DNA from: Kondoa malvinella
Taxonomy: Eukaryota; Basidiomycota; Agaricostilbomycetes; Agaricostilbales; Kondoaceae
Assembly: GCA_039545315.1 (NCBI GenBank)
Contig: BCIM01000013.1
Span: forward strand, 186,001 to 250,000
Direction of reading: 5' to 3'
DNA: 64,000 nt
Below, one piece after another: positions 21,075 through 32,195 of this stretch. The number at the start of each line of letters is the position of its first letter. Position 1 is the first letter of the stretch. A model generated the notes under the pieces. It had not been told where the DNA came from. It did not search any database and worked only from the letters and a program-made list of their open reading frames with translations. The translations under genes and the position numbers were made by a program.

Positions 21075-23743
21075 TTGGCAATGCAAATAGATGTGACTGT
21101 CATTTCAGACTCGGAGCCTGAGCGTTTGGCCGCACCACCTAGGCGAACAGCTACAAAGCAAGACAAGGGTAAAGCAAAAGCTCAAATCGATGATCCATGG
21201 ACTCTGCCTAGTCCCGCTCAACGCCCTCGTCCTGTTTCTATCTCCTCCTCTACTTCCTCTATATCGTCCTCTAAGAGCTCTGCTGTAAAGCCACGCGTTC
21301 CAAAGTCCAGCAAGAGCAGCTTCACTTCAGCTTCGAAACTGTTCAAGTCGCAAGAAAAGCAAAGAGCTCTCGAAAGGGCCGCTGCCGCTTCGCCAGTGGC
21401 TTCAACTTCGCAGGCAGTCGATAGCTACCTATCGAGTGACGACGATCTACCCCCGCCTCTGGATTTCGCTCTTGCCGGACCGTCAAAGCAAATTCAAGCA
21501 TCCCCAGCCCATCAGTCTGCAGAGGAAAGCGAAGAAGAGTCACCCAGAGGCGCTTTCGCTCGAACGCTTAGCTCTCGTTTTGCTTACGAGCCGAGCACCA
21601 AATCTGTTGCGACTGCCAACAAGAAGCCAAACTACTTTAAGAAGTCTGATAGCTCCGCTTCTGACTCTTCTACCTCTCGCGTACCAACTGCTTCCACGTC
21701 AAAGCAAGTTCCAGGCAAGCAAAAGGAAGCTATACCTCTACCCCTGATTGCACTGCTGGAAGATTGCCCAGTTTGTTCGATCAAGTGGACAACAAAGAAG
21801 TCATCGCCGGTCAAGCTATCTCATATATTGAAATGCGCTGCGACACAAGAGTGGGAGATTGCGACAGTGCTCAAAGTCATCAAGAAGCATATACAAAGCC
21901 TGAAAGCAGCGCAAGATGAGAAGAAGAGCGAGCTAGAAGAAGAGCGAACCCTGTTTGAAGGTGTAGTCGGAGGCAAGAGGGTAGATGTCAATGTCGTTGG
22001 CGTGGATTCAGTAGCATTGATGGTGCCGAGAACGCAAGGGGGATCAATCCAGGTTGGAGGATCAGAGGAAGCGGCTCGAGCAACAACCTATGCTGTTGAA
22101 GATGAACTCGCTGAACAAAAGAAGAAAAAGTTGAATAAAGCCAAATCTGGTAGTGCGAACCCGAAACTCGCCAAAGCGCTCAAGATCCTCGAAAAGGATC
22201 CTTTGCCAACCCAAACCCAGTCATCATCGAAATCGACCAAGTCCACCCTCAAGACATATGATCAGAGCAAACCTGTCATTCAAAAGCGAGCCAAGAATCT
22301 AATGGACACATACTATGGCTCTGGTCTGACGCAAGTCCCCATTGATCCGAGCTACAGTCAAACACGCGCCTGCTCATCAAAGACCATTATCGACGTTGAC
22401 GCCCTGGACGACACCAGCATGGACATTGACGACATATTACCCGTTGTAGGCAAAGCAGCCAAACCGAAAGCCGCTTCTGTTCCTATTCTTGCGTCAACAC
22501 CGCTAGGCAAAATGAATCAGCTCAACGAAGCGTACAAAATCGCATCTGCTTTGTATCAGCCTGGATCGATCTTGACGGCTGCACAAAAGGCGTCTTCCAG
22601 TAATGTTGGGAGTCGCCTGTGGGATTTGGCAAGTTGCGAGGAAGATGTTACAGACAGGGCCAATAAGGTCTAGAATTTCTTTCATGAGTGCAGACGCAGG
22701 CTTACTGACCGTCGATACTAGCCTTCTTCCTTCTCTACCTCTTCTACCCTCAATTTTACCTCTTCGAAACCATTCATTCGCGACAACAGCTCAAAAGAAG
22801 GATTTCTGAAGCCTACTCAGCCGGTCGAGCAACGCGCAGTCTCAGCGAAGAAGAAAACAAGCGACCTCGTCCCTTCTACCAGCAAGAAGCCCGCCAAAAC
22901 TACACAAGGGAAAGCAGCGGCAGTGCCTGAGCCCGAGAGAGCTCCTACGTCTGACAGAAGCAAAATGCCAGACTATTCGACTTGGACTATTGAACAACTA
23001 CAAAAACAATCTGGTAAATTTGGCTACAAAGTGTCAGTAGAACGATCTGTGAATATCACCCGTCTTGAACAAGTTTGGGACGCTCTTCATCCATCGAAAT
23101 TGTCTAGTGCTGCGAAAACTCCTGCGAAAACCAATAAACCGAAAACAAAGCCAAAAGCTAAAGCTGTTACTACAGCTGTATCAGAAGAGTCGTCAGATGA
23201 TACACCGCTAGCCGACATTCCTGCCTCGCCTCGTAAACGCCCTTCCGCTGCCAAGCCGAAAGACCCAGCTGCTCGAAAGAAGAAGGCCATCGCTTCCGCT
23301 GTTTCGCGACGTAGCTCTGACGCAGAAGCGGAAGAAGGAGGTCGAAGTGCAGGCGAATTCATGGAGGATGAGACAGAAGTCGTTGCAGTCAAGAGTTCAT
23401 CCAAGAGGAAAGTCAAAGACAAGGTTCAAGAAGTTGCCGATTTCCATATGGAGATGCGTAAGCTCGTACTAAAGGATTCGGTTTTGTGGCACCGAATTTT
23501 GCGATACGAGGTCAGTGTCTAGCATGTCGCCTATCTGCGGTCGCTAACGATGCTTTCGCACAGCCTGTGCTCTTTGATGACTTTCTCGCTCTGGCTGAAA
23601 CAAAGGACCTGAAAGCCACTTCAATCAGGATGCGAAACTTCTTGGACGCAATGCAGATCAGCTTCTACATGGATCAAACGAAAGGGCGCAACGCTGATGG
23701 TGGTCGAGGAAGGACTCGCAAGAAGAAAGTAGCTGCAAAGTAA
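21075..23743 (+). CDS. SLX4: SLX4-like scaffold of structure-specific endonucleases
   Basis: A large first exon (ATG 21075 or 21081) is Ser/Lys-rich. It contains CPVCSIKWTTKKSSPVKLSHILKC (about residues 232-255), a C-x2-C...H-x3-C finger like the UBZ-type finger of SLX4. An intron (about 22671-22721) keeps frame into a Lys-rich exon with MPDYSTWTIEQLQKQSGKFGYK, the SAP-like segment of fungal Slx4. The last two exons give LWHRILRYE / PVLFDDFLALAE...IRMRNFLDAMQISFY, matching the conserved C-terminal helix-turn-helix that binds the SLX1 nuclease. The protein is expected to anchor SLX1 and other nucleases for resolving branched DNA. Numerous Ser/Thr-acidic stretches look like phosphorylation targets. 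The UBZ-to-CCD domain order and the length (about 850 aa) fit the family. Confidence 0.8.
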
Positions 23744-23852
23744 TGTTGTACTTGTAAATCTCTTCCAATACCGCATTATTTCCAGGTTACCATAGCTACA
23801 TACAAGTGACCCCTTTGATATCATACACAAGCAAGCGACTCTTTGACCCACA

Positions 23853-24945
23853 TCAAACCTTGTTCTTCTTCTTCTTCTCGGCTGATTTTGCCTTTTCCTT
23901 GTCAGCCTTTTTTGCGGACGACTTGGGAGGAGAAGCGGCCTTCTTGCTCTTTTTGGCTGGACGAGCTTCCTCTTCATCTTCCGATTCCTCTTCTTCGGAA
24001 GTCTGTTGCACAGCAATAAGCCTCTGGAGCATCGTGAGGTTTTCGCGAGAAAGCGGGCGCACTTGGGCTGCAGCCTTCTTTCGGCCGGCTTGAGGAACTA
24101 CAGCAGCGGCCGTCTCTTCCTCGCTCTCATCTTCTCCAGTCTCGTCAGCTTCAGTGGATGCTTCGACGTTGGGCAGGACGGGAGTCGCCTCAAGCTACGT
24201 ATAGGATGATCAGTAGCTTCCAATTGTTGAAAGGGAAGAAAGCAGACCTTTGCAGCTTTGGAAGCTGGCTTGGACTTGGCCGCGACAGGCTCATCACCCT
24301 TTGTCTTTGCGTATTCGGCGCTCCTGTCCTTCCATTCGGCCAAAGCAACAGCAGCTTTGTCATTGTAAGTCTAGAGAAGATCAGCTAAGGCATTGCAAGA
24401 AACACAGACCGACGGACCTTCTTTTCGTCGGCGTCAAGAGTGGCCCAATCAGCAGCAATCTTGGCCTGAACATCCTTGTGGGGCATGTCTGGGTTCGCAG
24501 CCTTGACTTGAGCGCGAACAGTGTTTTGGTAGACAAGGTAACCAGAGGCAGGACGCTTTGGGGCATTTGGGTCTTTTGGCTTCTTTTCCTTCGCAGCGCG
24601 ACCTTTACGCTTTTTGGGATTGTCGCCTTCCTCTTCAGAGTCCGAGTGGTTGTTGGCACCTCGATTTTGCAAGTTGGGGAGAGGGATGCGAGCACCACCG
24701 GGACCATTGTAAGGCGCAAGAGGAGGAAGCTGAGGAGGAGGAATGAGCAGACTGACAGTGTCCGAGTGGGTTGAAGTCGAAGCCAAGACGGCAACGTAGG
24801 CGTTCATAGAGTCGGCTGCTTGATGCAGAGACTGAGCCAGCATGAGATAGTCGGTGACCATCTGCGTTGAATTTTAGCAGTATTCACGTAAAGGCAGAGC
24901 TTGGCTGACCTTGGTCTTTGCGTTCAGCTGCTGATCGTTTGGCAT
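23853..24945 (-). CDS. HMG-box DNA-binding protein
   Basis: The start is ATG 24945 (MPNDQQLNAKTK), followed by a short intron. Exon 2 is helical then Pro-rich, leading to KKRKGRAAKEKKPKDPNAPKRP and the HMG box (SGYLVYQNTVRAQVKAANPDM..., about residues 110-180). The box is interrupted by one intron after DADEKK and continues with TYNDKAAVALAEWKDRSAEY. A further intron precedes an acidic/basic tail ending in a Lys-rich run (EKKKKNKV). The domain resembles fungal Nhp6/HMO-type proteins that bend DNA non-specifically; the N-terminal helical region is closer to Hmo1-like or NHP10-like proteins. It acts in the nucleus, probably in chromatin. It is tail-to-tail with SLX4, only about 110 bp apart. 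Confidence 0.82.
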
Positions 24946-26596
24946 TTTGAAGAGTGACGTTCTTGTTTACAAGTCTGTTCCATGTTTATTAGCCTCTTAT
25001 TCAGAGGTGTGAAAATATTTCAAGCAGAGTGCGCAGGCGAGCATGTAGGGCTTAGACGAGGCAAACAGACGAAGGAGAGGGAGATGATTCTAGCCAATAT
25101 TTGTTTGAGGCAAGAACATGTGTAACCGTAGTCATGCAAGTGCAGTCAAAGGCGACTTACAAATGTGGGTAAGGTTTTGTTTGATTCGGGTCAAGAAGCA
25201 AAAGTCAAAATTTGCTTCAACGGGTTAGAGCGAGTTATTCGCCACCCTAATACCAGCCGAATAAGCCGGGTTTCAAGTGACTCTCGTAAACGCCTTTGTA
25301 AGACCCTCGTGTCATTATATGACAAAATTACCATCAGGCTTTCCGCTTTGCATCGACTGCATTGTAATACTTCTGCCCCAAGAATGCGAATGCAGGCGCA
25401 GCCATCTGAAATTCGAAGAGCCGTTCTATACATCCGTCAGCTGAAGTCGTAGGTCGACAGCTTGATCAGAGACGGTAGCAGCAAAGACCTGTAATACCAA
25501 CTCCAGCAAGGTAGAGCGAGCGGAAGGAAAAGTCTGCAGCAAGAACGATTTGGTACCAGTATCCAAGATTATGAAGGACATGTAACACGAATTCGCTCGC
25601 GGAGATGCCCATCATTGCTCGCGAAAAACTGCTGTAACGCCTCCAAAGCGATACTGAGCAGACAAGTTGGCTCTCCCCGCTTCAATAGATTTTAAGAGAT
25701 CGCTACGAGCGGAAGACAAGCAACGGTTTCCACTTTTGCGAGAAGCTACTCAGCAGCAGGAATAGGCATTTGCCGCCTTTGCTAAGATGCGTTGACAAGC
25801 AGGCATTGGTGCGAAAGCTTTGTATGACGGAACGAGCAGATTGAACTCACAGACAAACGTGGAGAGTCAGGATCCGGCGTTTCGCGATTGAGAGGAGCAT
25901 AGAGAGCTTTGAGAATCGAAGAAAGATACAGCGCAACAAGAGGGACCAGACTTGATGACACGCACTGCAAAAGCGCTACTATGGGCCGCTTTGCAAAGAA
26001 AAGGCTGTTCATCACGAGACATCTGTAGGCTCTGTATCTGACAGGCCACACTGAGATAGCCTGAAATGTCTTCTCTCTCACCTTTCGAGTCAAAAAGGCG
26101 ACTCATGAAGGCGATCGGTCGAACCGGGGCAACCGGATGGATTCTAAGGCAGCTCGTTTCCCTCTCTTCCTCGGCCACGACTTTCTCTCTAGCTAGACTT
26201 TGTTACTTCGACGACGCGCAACGAGCAAGCGGGCTCTAATTGAGACTGCTACTGATCTAGACTGCGCTGCATCAGCGACAAAGGCAGGATTGGAAACGAA
26301 GGGAAATTGTTCTGCGACTTCTTTGAGATAGCATAGACGCTTGGACGTACAGCCTGCTGTGGCTGTGTTCGTGTGACGGAGAGCTGGAGAGGCTTCTGCA
26401 GGGGAATATCTTCGCAAAGGGGAACTCGGGCGGCATCTGTCAGCTTTTACGCGTTTGCTTCAACTTGGCGATAATAAGGTCTCTAATTCTCAAAGGCTGC
26501 TGTACTGTCAGGCTCATGCGCTCCTGCGTTTTCTTGTCGCGTGTACAGGCTGTCAAGCAATTTTGCCACCTGTTGTCTCGGAAATACATTGCAACT
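24946..26596. other. Long intergenic region between divergent HMG-box and PNUTS-like genes
   Basis: About 1.65 kb with many stop codons in all frames. The only candidate I see is the weak minus-strand small gene at 25332-25620, listed separately. Frames at 25782-26417 have no family features. Confidence 0.4.
25332..25620 (-). CDS. Possible small membrane or mitochondrial protein, unresolved
   Basis: From an ATG near 25613 the minus strand reads a hydrophobic, aromatic segment (NLGYWYQIVLAADFSFRSLYLAGVGIT). It could splice to a short exon MAAPAFAFLGQKYYNAVDAKRKA ending at a stop near 25336, or in another frame to a longer tail. The composition suggests a small transmembrane protein such as a mitochondrial subunit. 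I recognise no family and the splicing is ambiguous, so this may be chance. Confidence 0.15.
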
Positions 26597-29193
26597 ATGG
26601 AGCATCCGTGAGTGCATTTCCTTGCTATCACGCACTCTTGCACGGCGACATAGCGTCTATTTTGTCGTCACGAAGCACGAGGCTGCCGGATATAGCAAAA
26701 ATCATAAAAGCCGAATTTTGCCAGTTCATTTCTGACAAGCATGTCGTCGACAGGTTACTCGCAGGCTTGGTGCACTCAGACTGGGACAAGGCTTTCATTG
26801 CCAACCCAGCATTTAAAGACTGGCTCATCGCTCAGCTTGCTGCTCGACCAATCCCTGCAAATCAATTGCTAGTCGAATATGTCCGTGAACGCCTTGGAAG
26901 TGGTTCAATGGCAGTACAGCCAGCTCAGCCTGCACCTCCAGCTGAACAACCAATGTATGTCAATCCGGCAAGCATGACCTACTCTTCGACTTCTGCTTCG
27001 TCAATTGTTGCGGCTTCTGCGCCAGCACAACAAGCTTACATTGATCCTTCTGTCATGACACTTAAATCTACAAACAACGCAAGAGCTGCAACCCGCTCCG
27101 TATCTCCTGCAAGCACTTCAGCGCCAAAGGCATCGACGTCTGCTGTCTCATCTTCTGCTTGGAATCGTATCCAGCCTGAGGTCAAGCAGCTTCTCGATCC
27201 GAATCTACTCACTAAAGCTCCTCGCGGCACTACCAGCAAACTGATTGATCTGTTGAGTCCGTTCGGATCGCTCGAAGATCCGGTTACGGCAGTTCCGGCA
27301 GCATCTCGCTTACTGGTGCTCGAGGCTTTTCTCAGGCGCGGATCACCAGAAGTCTGGTCTGCTTGGGCTGAGCATAAGAACGGAGCTGGTATGGCTGTCC
27401 TCGATCAGTGGGTCAAGGACGTCGTTGCCGCTATTTCGCCGCGAGCCAATACGAACGCAAAGGGAAAGGAAAAGGAAGTCAGGATACACCCGGAACCTAG
27501 CTTGCTAGCGACCCTTGTTCCACTCTTAAAGGTAAATTATCACTCTGATCTTGTCGGAAAGGGAAATCTCTGGACATACGTGTACAAACATATTGCTTTA
27601 CCGATGCCATTGCTTCTCCCAGAACCTGTATGCATATCCCGAACACGAGCATGATGCTGACTCCCGTATTTCTCTGTGACAGATTCTCGCCAAGCTGCCG
27701 CTCACGATCGAGCGTATTCGGCCGACCGACCTAGGCAGGCTCCTGACCAGAATTACAATGTATTCGCACAAGTTCTCTCCTGGTTCGTCTTGTCTTGTCG
27801 TCCCTTGATGTTTCAGACCACTGACGTCTTACACTTGCAGATGCGGTTGATCTCGCTACAAAGACTTCTGCAGCATGGCGGAAGATGATTGAGGATAAGA
27901 AAAAGTTGGACGATAAGCGAGCTGCAGATATGAAGCTACAGGAAGAGAGAAAGGGTGTGAAGCCAAAAGTTGAGGATAGCAAAAAGCGAACGGGCACACC
28001 GACTGCTGCAGGTAAGATTCCGCTCTTTTCTGACGAATTTTCGCTGAATGAATGATCTAGACGCACGCAAGAAGCCCAAGCTCGAGCCAACAACTGGCAA
28101 AAAGCCAGATGTCAAGCCTGACATGTCTGCAGTATTGAAGAAAGGGCCGAATTTGCTGTCCATGTCCAAGATTGGTAGGAATAAGGTTGAACCACCAGCT
28201 AGAGGAGGTCTGGCTGCGATAGGGGGTTCGGGATCGTCTGCAATGGCTGGAGGGGCATTTGCAGAGGCCATGAAGATCTTTGAGAAGCCCAGTGTACCTG
28301 CGTATGAGAATGGGATCAACAAGACTTCAGCTTTGTCGGTGTCTGTTGGCGCTCCAGGCCAAAAGAGCTACAAGAAGAGGAAGAATTTGCGTGTCAGATG
28401 GGTTGCGGATGATGATCTTGTTGCAATCAGATGGATCGACCGAGCGCCCAACGTAGAAGGCATTGACGATGTCGCAGGCGTGAGTCTGCATCCTTCTACT
28501 GCTCGACGTATGCTCACAAAGTTGCGGGTTAGGACGACCACCAGGCAGATTTGGCTGCAATGAATCACGACGAAGGAGCAACATTGCATTCTGCTTCAAT
28601 TGGTGAAGAGATGGAATGGACGGAGCCAGAAGGTATGCTCTCCGCTGTTCTGCGTTTGTCGCTGTATTTAATGCCTGGTTGCAGACCTGTTTGAAGTACT
28701 CACTGAAGATGATCTGTCTCAGCGAGTCTATCCACGTTGGGATTTCCTGACGGAAGCCGAGCCCAAGACGGAAGTCCAGATACAAGCGGAAAGAGAAGCG
28801 AAAGTTGATCCTGTTACATACGAAGATAACTCAGCCCTGCCTCCCTCGCCTGATGAGCCTCTATATGTACCCCATGAGGAGATTGAACCTCTACGAATGG
28901 AGCTGGGACCGAATGTCATGAATGATCCCGAATTCAAAATTGCTCTTGAACATGTTCACCGACCAGAAACGCGAATGAGCCTGGCGGAAGATCCTCAGAT
29001 CCAACAACTATTGGCTCAGCTTCTGCCTTCCTCAAGTACTTCTATGGCTCCTGCATATGCTCCGCCTCCAGCTCCATCGCAAAACATTAACGATCTGCTT
29101 GCTTCTGTCTCCAACATTGGCCAGCTCAACTTACCCACATCATCCTCTAGCTTACAAGTAGGCGATCCTTTTTTCTCCTTCCGCGGACGATAA
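26597..29193 (+). CDS. PNUTS/Ppn1-like protein phosphatase 1 regulator with TFIIS-N-like domain
   Basis: ATG 26597 starts a four-codon exon (MEHP) joined by a 68-nt intron to TRLPDIAKIIKAEF. The N-terminal region and the helical block around 27130-27650 (LLDPNLLTKAPRG...LVLEAFLRRGSPEVWSAW...VLDQWVKDV...ATLVPLLK, then LPLTIERIRPTDLGRLL) look like a TFIIS N-terminal/LW-type helical bundle. Downstream lies SYKKRKNLRVRWVADDDL, which contains RVRW, an RVxF/W PP1-docking motif placed as in human PNUTS. A following EGATLH and EEMEWTEPE segment also resembles that family. The family regulates PP1 in transcription termination and 3'-end processing. The orthologue call is inference from motif order; a different LW-domain protein remains possible. 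About six introns. Confidence 0.6.
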
Positions 29194-29606
29194 GTTCACC
29201 AAGCGCTGCAATCAAGGCTCCACTTTCGTCTTACTCGGCGCGAGATCCATCACCAGTTTCTGGATTTACAGATATGCGCAAGAGGTGGGGCAGATGACAA
29301 TGTTAGTCTGCGTATAGGGATCGTAGCGGGCGGGCGTTCCATATGTGAGGGTCGGCAAGCGTGCAAAGGAAAGAAGAACACATGTACATTCCATTCACGA
29401 AGTGTGCTGAGAAGCATTTGCATTACAATGTCGATATCCAAGGGCATGTTCTGTTCTTGTGCTTTGCCTGTAACGGCCTTGCTATATTGGAGCAGGAGAT
29501 ATATTACGAGATGCGAGACGCGATCGGCGCCGACGCGTCTTTGTAAATTCACTTTACTGCTAGCTAGACAGCTTATTCGCTGTACACTAACGACCAGCAG
29601 AGACGA
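29194..29606. other. Intergenic region before the GT90 gene
   Basis: About 410 bp with no supported gene. It presumably holds the PNUTS-like 3' UTR and the GT90 promoter. Confidence 0.4.
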
Positions 29607-32188
29607 ATGTTCAGAAAGCAACATGGAGGCAGCAAATCAGCCGACTTCTCGCCAAATACTTCGCCAACTCGTATTTCAACAAGTCGCCAAGCTTCAACTT
29701 TGAGTATTCGGCCTTTCGGTTCACAGAAGCATGGCAGACACACCAGCCTGTCACTCAAAGGAGGAAGAGAAACGTCTGCCTTCGCAAGAGTCATTGGTCT
29801 GCTGAAAAGAGTTCTCGCTGTGCTGCTTCCGAGATGGCTGCGGTCACTCAAAGGCTTCTTTGGCCTACTACTGCTCTTTATCACGTGCTCTGCTGTGTAC
29901 TTCATCTCTTATCCACCACTGGACGCTGCAACGAAAGCTCGTCTGGCGCATGAACGAGCAGAAAGAGCCTTGCAAGATCCACTTGGAGCGACACATCACT
30001 CTGCAGTCGTACCTGGATCTTCAAGGACAGCAGCGGCACGGCGACACCAAGATCTGGATTCCTTGCGAAAGGCGCAAGCTCATCTACCAGAACTTCATGC
30101 CAGTTCTTCTATGCATCAGAATGGCCTACTGGTCGCGAAAGAAGGAGAGAAGCATCCTATCCTTACTCTGATTGAGAAGGGAAAAAAGGACTGGGAGCAA
30201 CTATTGGCGAAACAAAGCAAAAGTCTGCCCGAAGCTGCTGCGGAGTATCGCAGAAGGCATCGCAAGAATCCTCCGGCGGGCTTCGAGATCTGGTGGGATT
30301 TCGCACAAAGAAACAATGTCCAACTCGTGGATGAATACGATCAAATCATGCAAGACATCCAACCTTTCCACTCCCTCGAACCGCAAGAGTTTTGGCATCG
30401 CTATCAGTTCGTACAAGGCCGAGATCTGACCTTCACCCTGGTCATCGAAGCCGGACAGCCAAATGTTTATACTACCGGAAGTCATGCTGAAATAAGAAGA
30501 GCGGACGAGATGGCCAACTTGATCGAATCTTTTTCTACTCTGTTACCTCGCGACATCAACATGACATTCACCATTGACGACCGGCCAGCAAGTAAGCTAT
30601 GCGATGTGTCGGCTTTATGCTTGCTGAATCGCTGTGCTAGTCATGCTGGAGTGGGAGCGGAAAGCTCGCATGAATGAAGTCGCGTCGGAAGGCGAATGTC
30701 AGTGTCCATCTACTTGATCTTCACCCCAGCTAAAGCAGGCTATCAGACTTTGGTCCATCTGACTATGTCGACTCGACCGACCCTTTGCTGAGCAATTTCG
30801 CTTTGGCTTGCCCGCCAGAATCCGCTCTGCGTCGATACGAAAAGGGCGAACGTGTGCCTGAACTGGAGAAGCAAAAGGGCAAGAAGTCTTTCATATGGGA
30901 CGCAGATCGATCAAACGACATGTGTCAGCACCCCGAGTTCAAGGGATTGCACGGCTACACACAGACGAACGAGACGGAAATCACGCCGCTGATACCTCTT
31001 TACACCTTTGCAAAGACGACTACGCATTCAGATTTGCTGGTCACTCCCCTGGAGCAGTATTGGGATTCCTGTATGTCATGTCTTGAGATGCGCCTTATAT
31101 GAACCGTGTCTGATCCACGCTGCGATAGACGAGGTGGGCACAATACAGATCTTTATGACACGCGCTCACGGCTTTGTGAAGGGCTACGACCCGCCTTGGG
31201 AGGAGAAGCGCATACCCAAATTACTTTGGCGAGGCAGTACAACGGGCGCACATTTCAAGAACGGATATCCCTGGCGAGACTCGCAGCGTGCTCGACTACA
31301 TTTCATGACCAAGGAGACGAGTGAGCATCATATAAGCTTCTTATCTGACACTGCTGATAGCCTGTCAGATGGGTCTCGGGAAGTGCTGACAACTGATGCG
31401 CAAGGGAACGCGAAACTCGCCAGCTTCCCAGCGGCGACACTCAATAAGCTCTATGCGGACACAAGCTTCTCTGGCTCACCAGCTCAATGTGATCCAGTCA
31501 CTTGCGAATTGATGAAGAAGGAAATCAAGTTTGCTAGAACGCAGGGTTTAGAAGAATCGTTCAATTACAAATATTATATGGATGTTGATGGGAATGGATG
31601 GTCAGGGAGGTTTCATAGACTGCTGTGGAGTAACAGCTTGGTATTGAAGGTGCTTTCTCGCTTTCTTTGCAAGAAACGAGCTAATTCTGTTTGGTATAGT
31701 CGACTGTTTTCCCGGAATGGTATTCGCAGAGGCTAATACCTTGGTATCACTATGGTGCGAAGGCCCAATGGCTTATGTATCTGCCTAGACTGACGCTTGG
31801 TGCTGTCGGTAGTACCGGTCAAGGTGTAAGTCCTGTTGCGATTGACAGGTCTTTGCTGAACGCGTCTGCAGGGACTACTCTGATCTGATTGACATTATGG
31901 CCTTTTTCGAGGGAACGCCAGACGGGAAAGGCAGTCACAGTGAACTAGCCCAGACGATAGCCACAAATGGCCGGCAGTGGGCGCTCGAGAACGTGAGTCT
32001 GCTCTCAGCCATTCAGTGAATCGACTCATTGCTCTCGTGCAGTGGAGACGAGCTGATATGGCCAGGTGAGTCTCTCTCGGTATGATGCTTCCTCGAGCTC
32101 ACTTCTTTTGGACAGCTACTGCTTCAGAATGTTGTTAGAAGTGTCAAGACTGCTGTATCCTGATGATAGTGACTATGTAGACGCGTAG
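29607..32188 (+). CDS. GT90 (CAP10-type) glycosyltransferase, type II Golgi membrane protein
   Basis: ATG 29607 begins a cytosolic basic/Ser-rich tail of about 85 residues, then one transmembrane segment ([20 protein letters not shown]) and a luminal domain. Recognisable CAP10/GT90 features are [51 protein letters not shown]...[18 protein letters not shown] near 31200, [28 protein letters not shown], and, after an intron, [18 protein letters not shown]. About six short introns occur, one inside the catalytic core. In basidiomycetes GT90 enzymes are xylosyltransferases for capsule polysaccharides and glycosphingolipids; the donor here is not known. The stop at 32186-32188 is only 7 bp before the first ATG of the next gene. 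Confidence 0.9.
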
Positions 32189-32195
32189 CATTGAG

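Noticed and set aside
25782..26417. Minus-strand open frames upstream of the PNUTS-like gene
   Set aside because: No recognisable motif and no consistent exon chain.
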